From JAVBKV01 sp031553885 (GTDB taxonomy: Bacteria > Bacteroidota > Bacteroidia > Bacteroidales > Azobacteroidaceae), in contig JAVBKV010000078.1 of assembly GCA_031553885.1 (NCBI GenBank), forward strand, positions 1 to 9,831: a stretch of DNA of 9,831 nt, read 5' to 3'. The position numbers and the translations under genes are program-made. The number at the start of each line of letters is the position of its first letter. Within the stretch, counting starts at the first letter, position 1. The notes under the pieces are model-generated. The model had not been told where the DNA came from. It searched no databases and was given only the letters and a program-made list of their open reading frames with translations. Of this stretch, positions 1-6,808 are shown in pieces.

Positions 1-197
1 TCTTTCTTTACGGGAACCAACCGGCTGAAGTCCCAGGTAACACCCGAACCCTTACCATCAGGAGAGATAAAGGAAACCTCCTCCCGGACCAGTACGTCGC
101 CAGAACGGGGACGGTGAAGATGATTCTCCAGGATGGGCTGGGAAAATATCCTGCCCACCAGACAGAATAACATTAATACAATTAAACATTTTTTCAT
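1..197 (-). CDS. N-terminal part of a secreted protein of unknown function (runs off the left edge)
   Basis: An open frame of 65 codons starts at the ATG at 197 and is still open at position 1, so only the N-terminus is present. It begins with a typical signal peptide: MKK, a hydrophobic stretch (LIVLMLFCLVG), then FSQ, where signal peptidase I probably cuts before PIL. Export to the periplasm, outer membrane or outside is therefore likely. The mature part is polar and contains the phrase GVTWDFSRL near residues 53-61. From memory this resembles a 'PG..G..V.WDFS.L' pattern near the start of some secreted Bacteroidales proteins, but I cannot name a family. A TAnnTTTG promoter element lies about 60 bp upstream. 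The ATG lacks a Shine-Dalgarno sequence, as is usual in this phylum. Confidence is high that it is a real exported protein and nil for a specific function. Confidence 0.75.
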   Translation of the reverse strand, partial: MKKCLIVLMLFCLVGRIFSQPILENHLHRPRSGDVLVREEVSFISPDGKGSGVTWDFSRLVPVKK

Positions 198-257
198 GGG
201 GTAAAATTAGTGAGATATAAATTAGAGATCAATCTGAATCGTTAAGGAAGGATTAGA

Positions 258-265
258 CAAAGTTA
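258..265 (-). promoter_or_regulatory. Probable -7 promoter element for the secreted-protein gene
   Basis: Read on the minus strand these bases are TAACTTTG, a full match to the Bacteroidota -7 consensus TAnnTTTG. The matching -33 TTTG is poor: the expected place, about 285-288, reads ACTG on the minus strand. Transcription would start near 250 and give a leader of roughly 50 nt before the ATG at 197. The weak -33 box and the repeats just upstream suggest that an activator may be needed. That last point is inference. Confidence 0.45.
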
Positions 266-287
266 AGGCATTATTTTCTAAAGCCAG

Positions 288-398
288 TCTCAATTCAAAA
301 ACTAAAATCTCAATTGTTAAAATTTAAAAATATGATTATCAGCTTGTTGGGAATGTTAAAAATAATAATTTCTCAATTTGAATTTTTAAAACTCAATT
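288..398. repeat. Two pairs of TCTCAATT direct repeats, each pair spaced 20 bp
   Basis: TCTCAATT occurs at 288-295, 308-315 and 371-378. A seven-base copy, CTCAATT, lies at 392-398. Within each pair the copies are 20 bp apart start to start, close to two helical turns, so they face the same side of the DNA. They lie just upstream of the -7 element at 258-265, where activator sites would be expected. The region is very A/T-rich, which raises the odds of chance repeats. Confidence 0.35.
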
Positions 399-404
399 TC
401 AGTG

Positions 405-455
405 AAATTTTACGGAAAAAGACCCGGTATTTTCAGATAAAAGAGAAAATACCGG
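405..455 (-). terminator. Second terminator-like hairpin downstream of the transporter gene
   Basis: A perfect 11-bp inverted repeat pairs CCGGTATTTTC (424-434) with GAAAATACCGG (445-455) around a 10-base loop. On the minus strand the stem is followed within a few bases by TCTTTTT, which gives a plausible intrinsic terminator in the direction of the operon. It may be a backup to the hairpin at 497-541. An alternative is a structured element in an untranslated leader, if transcription starts further right. Confidence 0.5.
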
Positions 456-496
456 AGCCTTTCATACTTGTGCTTAATAAGCATCTTTAATTACTC

Positions 497-541
497 AAAA
501 AAAATGAGACCCGAAATGTCTTCGAGCCTCAATGTTTTTTA
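497..541 (-). terminator. Intrinsic terminator for the four-gene operon
   Basis: The stem runs from 505-515 to 521-531 with a five-base loop and two mismatches among 11 positions. On the minus strand it is followed by eight T residues (complement of 497-504). On the plus strand it is followed by GTTTTTT, so it could act in both directions. It lies about 100 bp past the transporter stop codon. Confidence 0.6.
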
Positions 542-552
542 TATTTCCGAAC

Positions 553-570
553 AACCGGAAATTTCCGGTT
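553..570. repeat. 18-bp perfect palindrome
   Basis: AACCGGAAATTTCCGGTT reads identically on both strands. As RNA it could form a 7-bp hairpin with a four-base AAUU loop. As DNA it looks like the symmetric operator of a dimeric regulator. There is no adjacent T tract on the minus strand, so it is not an obvious terminator. It sits about 70 bp downstream of the transporter stop codon. Confidence 0.5.
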
Positions 571-640
571 TCGAATTTTTCTTAAATCATTTTTAATTTT
601 TCATTGCCTAAGGGCGATCTTCGATTCTTCATTTTTAATT

Positions 641-1888
641 TCAATGGTGAAAATTCTTGATGGTTTCCGGATCATGCTTGTATTTGAATATCAAAGCAAA
701 AGCTATTCCGATAAGAAGTGCATAGGCGGCAAAGGTAAACCAGATACTTGTCCAGTCCTTGACTCCGTCGGAAGTGAAGTAGTCGACTACCCATCCGCTA
801 CTCAACCCTCCGATGATAGATCCGATACCGTTGGTAACGATCATAAAGAGTCCCTGGGAACTGGAACGTATGTTGGGCGATGATTCCATCTCCACAAATA
901 GAGAACCCGAAATATTGAAAAAGTCGAAAGCCATACCATAAACGATCATTGACAAAACCAGCCAGACCAGGCCCGTACCCGGATTTCCGATTCCAAACAA
1001 GGCAAAACGAAGGACCCAGGCAGCCATGCTGATTAACATGACCTTTTTGATACCGAATTTATACAGGAAGAATGGTATGGCCAGGATGAATAATGTTTCC
1101 GATATCTGGGAAACAGACATCAATATGCCCGGATGGGTAACCGCAAAACTACCGGAATAGTTAGGATTATTGGCAAAATCCTGCAAAAATGCCTGTCCGA
1201 ACAGGTTGGTGATTTGCAAAGCCGCACCCAATAACATGGCGAACACGAAAAACAGGACCATTTTCCGTTGTTTGAACAGAACGAATGCATCCAGGCCCAG
1301 AGCCGCAACCCAGGAACTGCCTTTCTTAGCCCTGGCAGGCGGACATGGGGGAAGAAAGAATGCGTAAATGCCTAGCAACAAAGCAGCTACAGATCCTACC
1401 ATTAATTGATTTGAACTGACCGACCAGCCACAGAGGTCCACCAGCCACATAGCAGCAATAAATCCAACTGTTCCCCATACCCGTATGGGAGGGAAATTTT
1501 TTACCGGATTCAGTCCCTGTTGGCCCAGAACGCTGTAACATACCGAATAACTGAGAGCTATGGTAGGCATGTAGAACATTGCGTTGAGCAACATAATGGT
1601 ATAAAGTTGTCCGTAATCAGTAGCTGTGGAAGCTAAATACAACAGGCCCGCTCCGATCAGGTGACAGATGCCCAACAATCGTTCGGTATTGATCCAACGG
1701 TCGGCAATCATACCCAATAACCCGGGCATGAAAAGGGAGGCTAGTCCCATAGTTGCAAAAATTCCGCCTACCTGGCTCCCTGTAAAATTCAATTTAACTA
1801 TCATGTAACCTCCAAAAGAGATTAACCAGGATCCCCAAACAAAAAATTCAAGGAAATTCAACAGTGTAAGACGAAATTTCGTTCCCAT
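641..1888 (-). CDS. nupG: NupG-family nucleoside:H+ symporter (major facilitator superfamily)
   Basis: This 415-residue inner-membrane protein should import nucleosides with protons. Its length is close to that of E. coli NupG (about 418), and hydrophobicity suggests 12 membrane segments. The N-terminal half follows the NupG/XapB pattern closely as I recall it: a WGSW motif at residues 18-21, GMIADRW at 59-65 in the loop after segment 2, a CH pair at 75-76, YMPT at 106-109 and IRVWGTVGFI at 135-144. The C-terminal half has matching blocks (SQISE near 260, a FDFFNISGSL stretch at 321-330). The ATG at 1888 lies 10 bp after the stop codon of the dehydrogenase gene, so the two are co-transcribed. 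No Shine-Dalgarno is seen. The family assignment is firm. The true substrate in Bacteroidota is less certain, because other sugars or nucleoside-like compounds cannot be excluded. Confidence 0.88.
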   Translation of the reverse strand: MGTKFRLTLLNFLEFFVWGSWLISFGGYMIVKLNFTGSQVGGIFATMGLASLFMPGLLGMIADRWINTERLLGICHLIGAGLLYLASTATDYGQLYTIMLLNAMFYMPTIALSYSVCYSVLGQQGLNPVKNFPPIRVWGTVGFIAAMWLVDLCGWSVSSNQLMVGSVAALLLGIYAFFLPPCPPARAKKGSSWVAALGLDAFVLFKQRKMVLFFVFAMLLGAALQITNLFGQAFLQDFANNPNYSGSFAVTHPGILMSVSQISETLFILAIPFFLYKFGIKKVMLISMAAWVLRFALFGIGNPGTGLVWLVLSMIVYGMAFDFFNISGSLFVEMESSPNIRSSSQGLFMIVTNGIGSIIGGLSSGWVVDYFTSDGVKDWTSIWFTFAAYALLIGIAFALIFKYKHDPETIKNFHH

Positions 1889-1898
1889 AGCACTTTTT

Positions 1899-2819
1899 TT
1901 ATTTGTTTACGCGGAATTGCTGGTTCCCGTTTTTCAGAAAATCAACAATTTGATGAGCGGCGGCAACTCCCGCATTGTTATTTGCTTCTGCAGTCTGGGC
2001 GCCCATTTTTTTAGGTGTGGAGAAGTAACGTTTTTCAAATTTGGCTTTCATTTCTTCATGATTACCGGGAAGAATATCCGTTACATATTTGAAATCGGTA
2101 CGGGTTTCCATCAATTGAACCATCTCCGTTTCATTGATCACTTCTTTGCGGGCGGTATTGATCAACAATGCTTTTTTAGGCATCCGGTTCAGCAGTGCGA
2201 AATTGATCGAATTTTTTGTCTCAGCAGTTGCAGGAATGTGCAACGAAACGTATTGGCAGGTTTCATATAATTCTTCAACGGAATCAAGCGCTTTTACCCC
2301 ATCTTTTTCCATTACTTCTGTCGGGCAGAAAGGATCGTAGGCATAGATTTTCATTCCAAAACCTTTGGCGATGCGGGCCACATTCCGTCCGACATTACCA
2401 TAGGCGTGAATTCCCAGTTTTTTATTCATTAATTCCGTTCCGGAAGAGCCGTCGTAGAAATTCCGGATTGCATAAACCATCATTCCTAGAGCCAGTTCAG
2501 CGACAGCATTGGAATTTTGACCCGGAGTATTCATTACACAAACCCCATGGGCGGTAGCAGCTTCCAGATCAACATTGTCGTATCCGGCTCCTGCCCGGAC
2601 CACAATTTTCAATTGTTTTGCAGCTTCCAGTACTTCCGCATCGACAATATCGCTCCGGATAATAATAGCAGTTGCATCTTTCACGGCATCCAGGAGTTGG
2701 GATTTATCTGAATATTTTTCCAGTAATACACATTCCAGTCCGGCGCTTTCTATTGTTTTACAAATGGCTTCTACAGCTTCTGCTGCAAACGGTTTTTCTG
2801 TTGCAATCAATACTCTCAT
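1899..2819 (-). CDS. serA: D-3-phosphoglycerate dehydrogenase, short Lys-type (serine biosynthesis)
   Basis: This 306-residue cytoplasmic enzyme should oxidise 3-phosphoglycerate to 3-phosphohydroxypyruvate with NAD, the first step of serine synthesis. It has only the catalytic and nucleotide-binding domains; the C-terminal ACT serine-sensing domain of long SerA proteins is absent. Visible features are RAGAGYDNVD at 75-84 (substrate-site loop), AYGNVG at 139-144 in place of GxGxxG, Asp162 after the second strand (NAD ribose), and NTARKEV at 221-227 with catalytic Arg224. The usual catalytic His in TPHxGA is missing: the sequence reads TPKKMGAQT at 268-276, so Lys270 or Lys271 replaces it. A Lys-bearing short subclass is known from Bacteroidota and Entamoeba, so this looks like a normal member. 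Bacteroides serA usually sits beside serC; here it lies between a sensor kinase and a transporter. Other D-2-hydroxyacid substrates are possible. Confidence 0.88.
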   Translation of the reverse strand: MRVLIATEKPFAAEAVEAICKTIESAGLECVLLEKYSDKSQLLDAVKDATAIIIRSDIVDAEVLEAAKQLKIVVRAGAGYDNVDLEAATAHGVCVMNTPGQNSNAVAELALGMMVYAIRNFYDGSSGTELMNKKLGIHAYGNVGRNVARIAKGFGMKIYAYDPFCPTEVMEKDGVKALDSVEELYETCQYVSLHIPATAETKNSINFALLNRMPKKALLINTARKEVINETEMVQLMETRTDFKYVTDILPGNHEEMKAKFEKRYFSTPKKMGAQTAEANNNAGVAAAHQIVDFLKNGNQQFRVNK

Positions 2820-2837
2820 AAAAATATTGTTTTAATT

Positions 2838-2880
2838 GTTGAATGATTCACCTGAGTTGATCATTCAACCGTTGAATGAT
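2838..2880 (-). repeat. Three-copy inverted repeat at the kinase-serA junction
   Basis: The 10-mer GTTGAATGAT occurs at 2838-2847 and 2871-2880, with its exact reverse complement between them at 2860-2869. In the minus-strand transcript the middle copy can pair either with the upstream copy, across one base, or with the downstream copy, across a 12-base loop. These folds exclude each other. The kinase's last codons and stop lie inside the first two copies, and the serA ATG is 18 bp past the third. No T tract follows, so a simple terminator is unlikely; a translation or RNA-processing element, or a protein-binding site, is possible. Confidence 0.5.
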
Positions 2881-5360
2881 TTTTTGAATTCTTCGGCTTT
2901 TTCGATCTCCTCACAAATAAGATCCAACAGTATAGTTTCGTTTTCTTTTTTTCGATTGTTGTTCTGGTGTTCCTGCAAAATGCAGATGATCTCTTTGGCA
3001 GAAATCATCTTCATAGTCGGTAACATTTTATGCGATATCTGTTTGATTTCCTCCCAATCATCATTTTGATAGGCCTTTTTTAATAATTCGATGTTTTTTT
3101 TACTTTCATCAATGAATGTCTGAAGAATGGCTCTTGCTGCGTTTTTGTCGTCAGATGCAAATTCAATAAGTGAATAAAAACCTTTATTGTTGTTTTCGTA
3201 AGATGAATTTTCCAACGAAAGCTGATTAGCCAAAAATTGCTCGATAACAAAGAATAATTGTTTGGAAGTGAAAGGTTTGGATAAAAATCCTGAAAATCCT
3301 GCCTCTAAAAGCCGTTGCTCAGGAATGGGTACGGCCGACAGGGCAACAATCGGAATACTGGATGCCCCTTCGAAAGAACTGTTTCTAATGTGCTCTACCA
3401 GTTCAAACCCATTCATATCGGGCATTTGAATATCGGAAAATACAATGTCGAAACGTATTTTCTGTAATAGGTTTAACGCTTCCCCGGAAGCAGAGCTGAT
3501 AATCGGTGAAAATCCTTTTTGTTTAAGTAATTCGGAATAAAGGTTCAATTGAATGATATCATCATCAATAAAAAGGATTCGCTTATCGGTGGCGATAGCG
3601 GGTATTTCAATACCGATGCCGGAGTTTCCTCCGCTTATATTTTTTTTGTTTGTAATCTCGTCAGTCGGAAAAAGAGGAATAGTTACTGTAAAGTCTGAAC
3701 CTTTTCCCAGGGAGGAGTCAACAGTAATTGAGCCGCCTAGAGCTTTGGTCAGCCTTTCGGTAATAGGGAGCCCCAGGCCATATCCTTCAACGGAATTATT
3801 AAAACGCTGAAATTCCTGGAAAAGTAAAGCCATATTCTCTTCTTTAATACCGGGACCATTGTCTTTCACCGATAGGACAAGCTGGCTTTGATTGTCTTGT
3901 TCGGTAATGGTTGCTGTAAAAATGATTAAACCATTGGCTTGTGTGAATTTAACAGCATTGGAAATTAAATTGTTTACAATTTGCCGGATCCGGTAAGGAT
4001 CGCTGGAATAATACTTGTTTTTATCTATTTTACATTCGAATTGGAATTCCAGTTTTTTCTTCTGGGCGATAGGAATGAAGCTTTCAAAAATGTCGCTCGT
4101 CAGTGTATAAGGAGAAAAAACCATCTGGTTGCCGGGATGATTCTGATCCTTGGACTCAAGTGCATGGAAATCCAGCAGGTTTTTGATCAGGTCTAATATA
4201 TGCTCGGAAGAATGTAGCATGTTTTCGATGTAGCCGGATTCTTTAGGGCCCGGTTTGTTTTTCAAAAGCAGTTCGATGTAACCGATAATGGAACTGATAG
4301 GAGCTTTGATATCGTGAGTAATGGTGAGGAAGAGTCGTTCCCTTGACTGTAACAGGTTTTCAGCTACTTTTTTAGCTCTTTCCAATTCTTTCTGTAGCCG
4401 TTGTCCCACTGAAATCGAACGAATGGCTAACGAGAGGAAGATAATGGTCATAGCCAGCGCCGAGATCCCGACAATGGATACGATTTTGGAAGACCGTTGG
4501 ATGGTTTCTGTTTTTTCTTTCAGGAGCTTCACTGTATTGTTATATTCTCTTTTTTCAATGCCCCTCATGATCTGGTTGATCTCTGCCGTTAGTTTCTCGT
4601 TCGCCCGGTAAAGAATATTTTGCCTGTTGGTCAAACGTGAAATAATAGACGCATTCCGTTTTTGAGTGATATAAAATATTTCATTAATGCGCTCTTTTAT
4701 TGTATCATTGATGGCCGGGACAACTAATGTGTCAAAATTATTGACTACGTTTTGAGTGATTTGGGTGACTGAATTTTGAGAATCGGATTTTATAGCGTCG
4801 GATATTCGTCGGAAAAGTCCTTTTTTAGGCCCTTGTACGACGGTTGTGTCTACCGTTTTTTCACTATTATTTTGTTGTTGTAATAATAATTCGTTCAAAT
4901 CTTCCACATTTGCAGGGGTTAGAACCGTGCTGCGGGAAACGTTTTTAGTCGTATGAGTCTCAATGGTATTGAGTAGTTGAATAATTTCCCAGGTATTTTT
5001 CTGTTTTTCGAAAACCAGACTTGCTACCGTATCCAGGCGAAAGGTAAGTTCAGGTTCGTTGGAAATGACTTTTAGTGAATCTATGTGGCCGATTGTCAGG
5101 TTGATCAGGGAATCGTATTTCTGTTTCAGGTTGGGAGATACTTCTACAGCCAATAATCCGGCAGCCCCTTCAGCCTGATACAGGGATGAAAGGGTATTAC
5201 CGATAATAACCAGTTCTTTTCGTTCATCAGAAGGCTCATTAACTTTGGAAAACTTCAATAACTCCATGTAAATCAATACGATCCCCAACGCAGATAAACT
5301 GATCAGGACAATGTATCCAATGATGACGATAAGCTTGGTATTAGAGGATCCCTTCAACAT
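2865..5360 (-). CDS. Hybrid sensor histidine kinase (sensor-HisKA-HATPase-REC-Hpt)
   Basis: This 831-residue inner-membrane protein senses a signal and passes phosphate along an internal relay. A membrane segment at about 9-31 and another at 294-313 enclose a roughly 260-residue, mostly helical, probably periplasmic region that I cannot assign to a family. The kinase core follows: H-box THDIKAP with His349, N-box NNLISNAVKFT (463-473), G1 DNGPGI (500-505), and G2 GYGLG (526-530). A receiver domain (about 594-710) has acidic Asp599-601, phosphoacceptor Asp643, Ser675 and Lys695. The C-terminal Hpt domain (about 725-825) has phospho-accepting His777 in ISHKM. All catalytic residues are present. 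The ATG lies 3 bp after the regulator's stop, so that regulator is the likely final acceptor. The Hpt domain fits a relay from His to Asp to His to the separate regulator. The stimulus is unknown. Confidence 0.93.
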   Translation of the reverse strand: MLKGSSNTKLIVIIGYIVLISLSALGIVLIYMELLKFSKVNEPSDERKELVIIGNTLSSLYQAEGAAGLLAVEVSPNLKQKYDSLINLTIGHIDSLKVISNEPELTFRLDTVASLVFEKQKNTWEIIQLLNTIETHTTKNVSRSTVLTPANVEDLNELLLQQQNNSEKTVDTTVVQGPKKGLFRRISDAIKSDSQNSVTQITQNVVNNFDTLVVPAINDTIKERINEIFYITQKRNASIISRLTNRQNILYRANEKLTAEINQIMRGIEKREYNNTVKLLKEKTETIQRSSKIVSIVGISALAMTIIFLSLAIRSISVGQRLQKELERAKKVAENLLQSRERLFLTITHDIKAPISSIIGYIELLLKNKPGPKESGYIENMLHSSEHILDLIKNLLDFHALESKDQNHPGNQMVFSPYTLTSDIFESFIPIAQKKKLEFQFECKIDKNKYYSSDPYRIRQIVNNLISNAVKFTQANGLIIFTATITEQDNQSQLVLSVKDNGPGIKEENMALLFQEFQRFNNSVEGYGLGLPITERLTKALGGSITVDSSLGKGSDFTVTIPLFPTDEITNKKNISGGNSGIGIEIPAIATDKRILFIDDDIIQLNLYSELLKQKGFSPIISSASGEALNLLQKIRFDIVFSDIQMPDMNGFELVEHIRNSSFEGASSIPIVALSAVPIPEQRLLEAGFSGFLSKPFTSKQLFFVIEQFLANQLSLENSSYENNNKGFYSLIEFASDDKNAARAILQTFIDESKKNIELLKKAYQNDDWEEIKQISHKMLPTMKMISAKEIICILQEHQNNNRKKENETILLDLICEEIEKAEEFKKSFNG

Positions 5361-5363
5361 AAA

Positions 5364-6692
5364 CTAGCCTTTGATGTTATAGAGTTTCATTTTATTGTAT
5401 AATGTTTTACGATCTACATTCAATAAAACAGCGGCTTTGGATTTGTTGTAATTTGAAATTTTCAGGGCTTCTTCGATCCTGTCCTTTTCGTTATTGTTTT
5501 TTAAGCTTAGGGTAGAAAGGGTGACCATTGGCTTTCCAATAACATTTTCCGGTAGTAAATCCGGTGTTAAGGAAGAGCTTTGTGAAATCAGAACCATTCT
5601 GTAAATAATATTTTTCAATTCCCTTATATTACCTGGCCATGAATAGGCCTTCAGGTAATTCATGGTCTGGGGGTCAAACTCAGTGACATGCTTGTTTATA
5701 TCCCGATTTGCTAATTTTAAGAAATGAAGGGCAAATTGCTCGATATCGTCCTTGCATTCGCTGAGAGTAGGGACATAAATGAGGAACTCGTTGATACGAT
5801 GATAGAGATCGGTACGGAAATACCCATCGGATAATGCATGTTCCATATCTTCATTTGTAGCTGCAATAATTCTGACATCGACAGGAATTTCTTTGGTTCC
5901 TCCAACCGGTTTGATTACTTTTTCCTGAAGCGCACGAAGTAGCTGCATCTGAGTCTCCATGGAAAGATTTCCTATTTCATCCAAAAATAAAGTGCCTCCG
6001 TTGGCTTCAATAAAATGTCCGGTTTTATTATTGATAGCTCCGGTAAATGAACCTTTGATATGTCCGAAAAAGTCACTGGCAGCCAGTTCCCGGGAAATAA
6101 CACCGCAGTCGACCGGAACAAACGGACCTTTGGCACGTTCGCTTTTTTCATGAATCAACCGGGCAATGTGTTCTTTTCCTACTCCACTTTCACCTCTGAT
6201 CAACACGGACAACCGGGTTGGAGCAACCAGGTCTGCATATTCATACACGCGCTGGTATTCAATTGAATTTCCTTTGATATATTCAGAAATATCTTCATTG
6301 AAGTGAATCTCTTTTTTCTTTTGAACTTCCTTCTTACTGGATGAGGCCAGCTTTATTTTCTTTAATAATTCATCCGGATTTAACGGTTTGGCAATGTAGT
6401 CAAAGGCTCCCGAACGGATTGATTCCACAGCGGTTTGTATATCGGCATACCCTGTCATCATGATAAAGACTACTTCCGGGTCCCTTTCTTTCATCCATTT
6501 CAGAAAAGAAATACCACTGTCATCAGGAAGGCGGAGATCGGAAATAACCAGGTCAGGATTGAAATCCTTAATTGCATTTTTTGCTTCGGAGATACTTAAT
6601 GCGCTTTTTACTTCAAAACCCTGTTTTGAAAGCCATGTTTTAAGCATCAATTCCAAAGTAATGTCGTCTTCTATAATTAATACATTCTTCAT
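5364..6692 (-). CDS. NtrC-family sigma-54-dependent response regulator
   Basis: This 442-residue cytoplasmic activator has the three classic modules. The receiver (1-115) has Asp9/Asp10, phosphoacceptor Asp52, Thr80 and Lys102. The AAA+ domain (about 140-370) has Walker A GESGVGKE (167-174), the sigma-54 contact loop as GSFTGA (214-219), Walker B GTLFLDE (233-239), arginines 293 and 299 in the arginine-finger region, and the sensor II motif WPGNIRELKN (352-361). A Fis-type helix-turn-helix lies at about 404-440, ending near the C-terminus. It should bind upstream of -24/-12 promoters and use ATP to open sigma-54 polymerase complexes. Ser replaces the second residue of canonical GAFTGA, a variant also found in working activators. 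It is the first gene of the operon and is tightly joined to the kinase gene. Its targets are not identifiable here; I found no convincing -24/-12 promoter in the intergenic regions. Confidence 0.94.
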   Translation of the reverse strand: MKNVLIIEDDITLELMLKTWLSKQGFEVKSALSISEAKNAIKDFNPDLVISDLRLPDDSGISFLKWMKERDPEVVFIMMTGYADIQTAVESIRSGAFDYIAKPLNPDELLKKIKLASSSKKEVQKKKEIHFNEDISEYIKGNSIEYQRVYEYADLVAPTRLSVLIRGESGVGKEHIARLIHEKSERAKGPFVPVDCGVISRELAASDFFGHIKGSFTGAINNKTGHFIEANGGTLFLDEIGNLSMETQMQLLRALQEKVIKPVGGTKEIPVDVRIIAATNEDMEHALSDGYFRTDLYHRINEFLIYVPTLSECKDDIEQFALHFLKLANRDINKHVTEFDPQTMNYLKAYSWPGNIRELKNIIYRMVLISQSSSLTPDLLPENVIGKPMVTLSTLSLKNNNEKDRIEEALKISNYNKSKAAVLLNVDRKTLYNKMKLYNIKG

Positions 6693-6738
6693 TTTCTTCA
6701 GATAATATCCATCCCAAAATCATACCGTTTTCATTCAT
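6640..6738 (-). other. Possible short upstream ORF overlapping the regulator start
   Basis: An ATG at 6738, in the leader of the regulator mRNA, opens a 32-codon frame (starting MNENGMILGW) that ends at the TAA at 6640-6642, inside the regulator gene in another frame. An AGGAGG sequence (complement of 6754-6759) lies 15 nt before this ATG, farther than normal Shine-Dalgarno spacing. It may be a leader peptide affecting translation of the regulator, but a chance frame is just as likely. Confidence 0.15.
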
Positions 6739-6750
6739 AAAACAGAATGT

Positions 6751-6793
6751 GCTCCTCCTTTTCTCTTCCCTTGTTGTATTTCCTCCCCTTTTT
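6751..6793 (-). other. Purine-rich tract in the regulator mRNA leader
   Basis: The minus strand here is almost entirely A and G and includes GGGGAGG, AAGGGAAGAG and AAGGAGGAG. AGGAGG would pair well with the end of 16S rRNA, but it lies more than 60 nt upstream of the regulator ATG, too far to serve it. It may help hold or recruit ribosomes or bind a regulator; nothing else in the sequence explains it. Confidence 0.3.
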
Positions 6794-6808
6794 ATATTAT
6801 AGTAGGGA

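Larger units (their letters stand above)
198..640. other. Gene-free, A/T-rich intergenic region with promoter, repeats and hairpins
   Basis: No convincing gene is present in this 443-bp gap; stop codons are frequent in all frames. It separates the end of the transporter gene from the start of the secreted-protein gene, both on the minus strand. From right to left it holds a 13-bp A/T-rich repeat (629-641 and 587-599), an 18-bp palindrome (553-570), two terminator-like hairpins (497-541 and 405-455), four TCTCAATT-type repeats (288-398) and a promoter element (258-265). These are listed separately. Their order fits the end of one transcription unit followed by the control region of the next. 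Confidence 0.7.

Noticed and set aside
644..883. Plus-strand open frame of 79 codons opposite the transporter gene
   Set aside because: It lies wholly antisense to a well-supported NupG-family gene, has no recognisable protein features, and has a composition explained by the opposite strand.
1917..2835. Several plus-strand open frames opposite serA
   Set aside because: All are shadows of the serA coding sequence. They overlap one another and none shows a recognisable motif, promoter or start signal.
3553..4611. Plus-strand open frames opposite the sensor kinase
   Set aside because: They are antisense to intact kinase-domain motifs, have odd composition and show no sign of a real protein.
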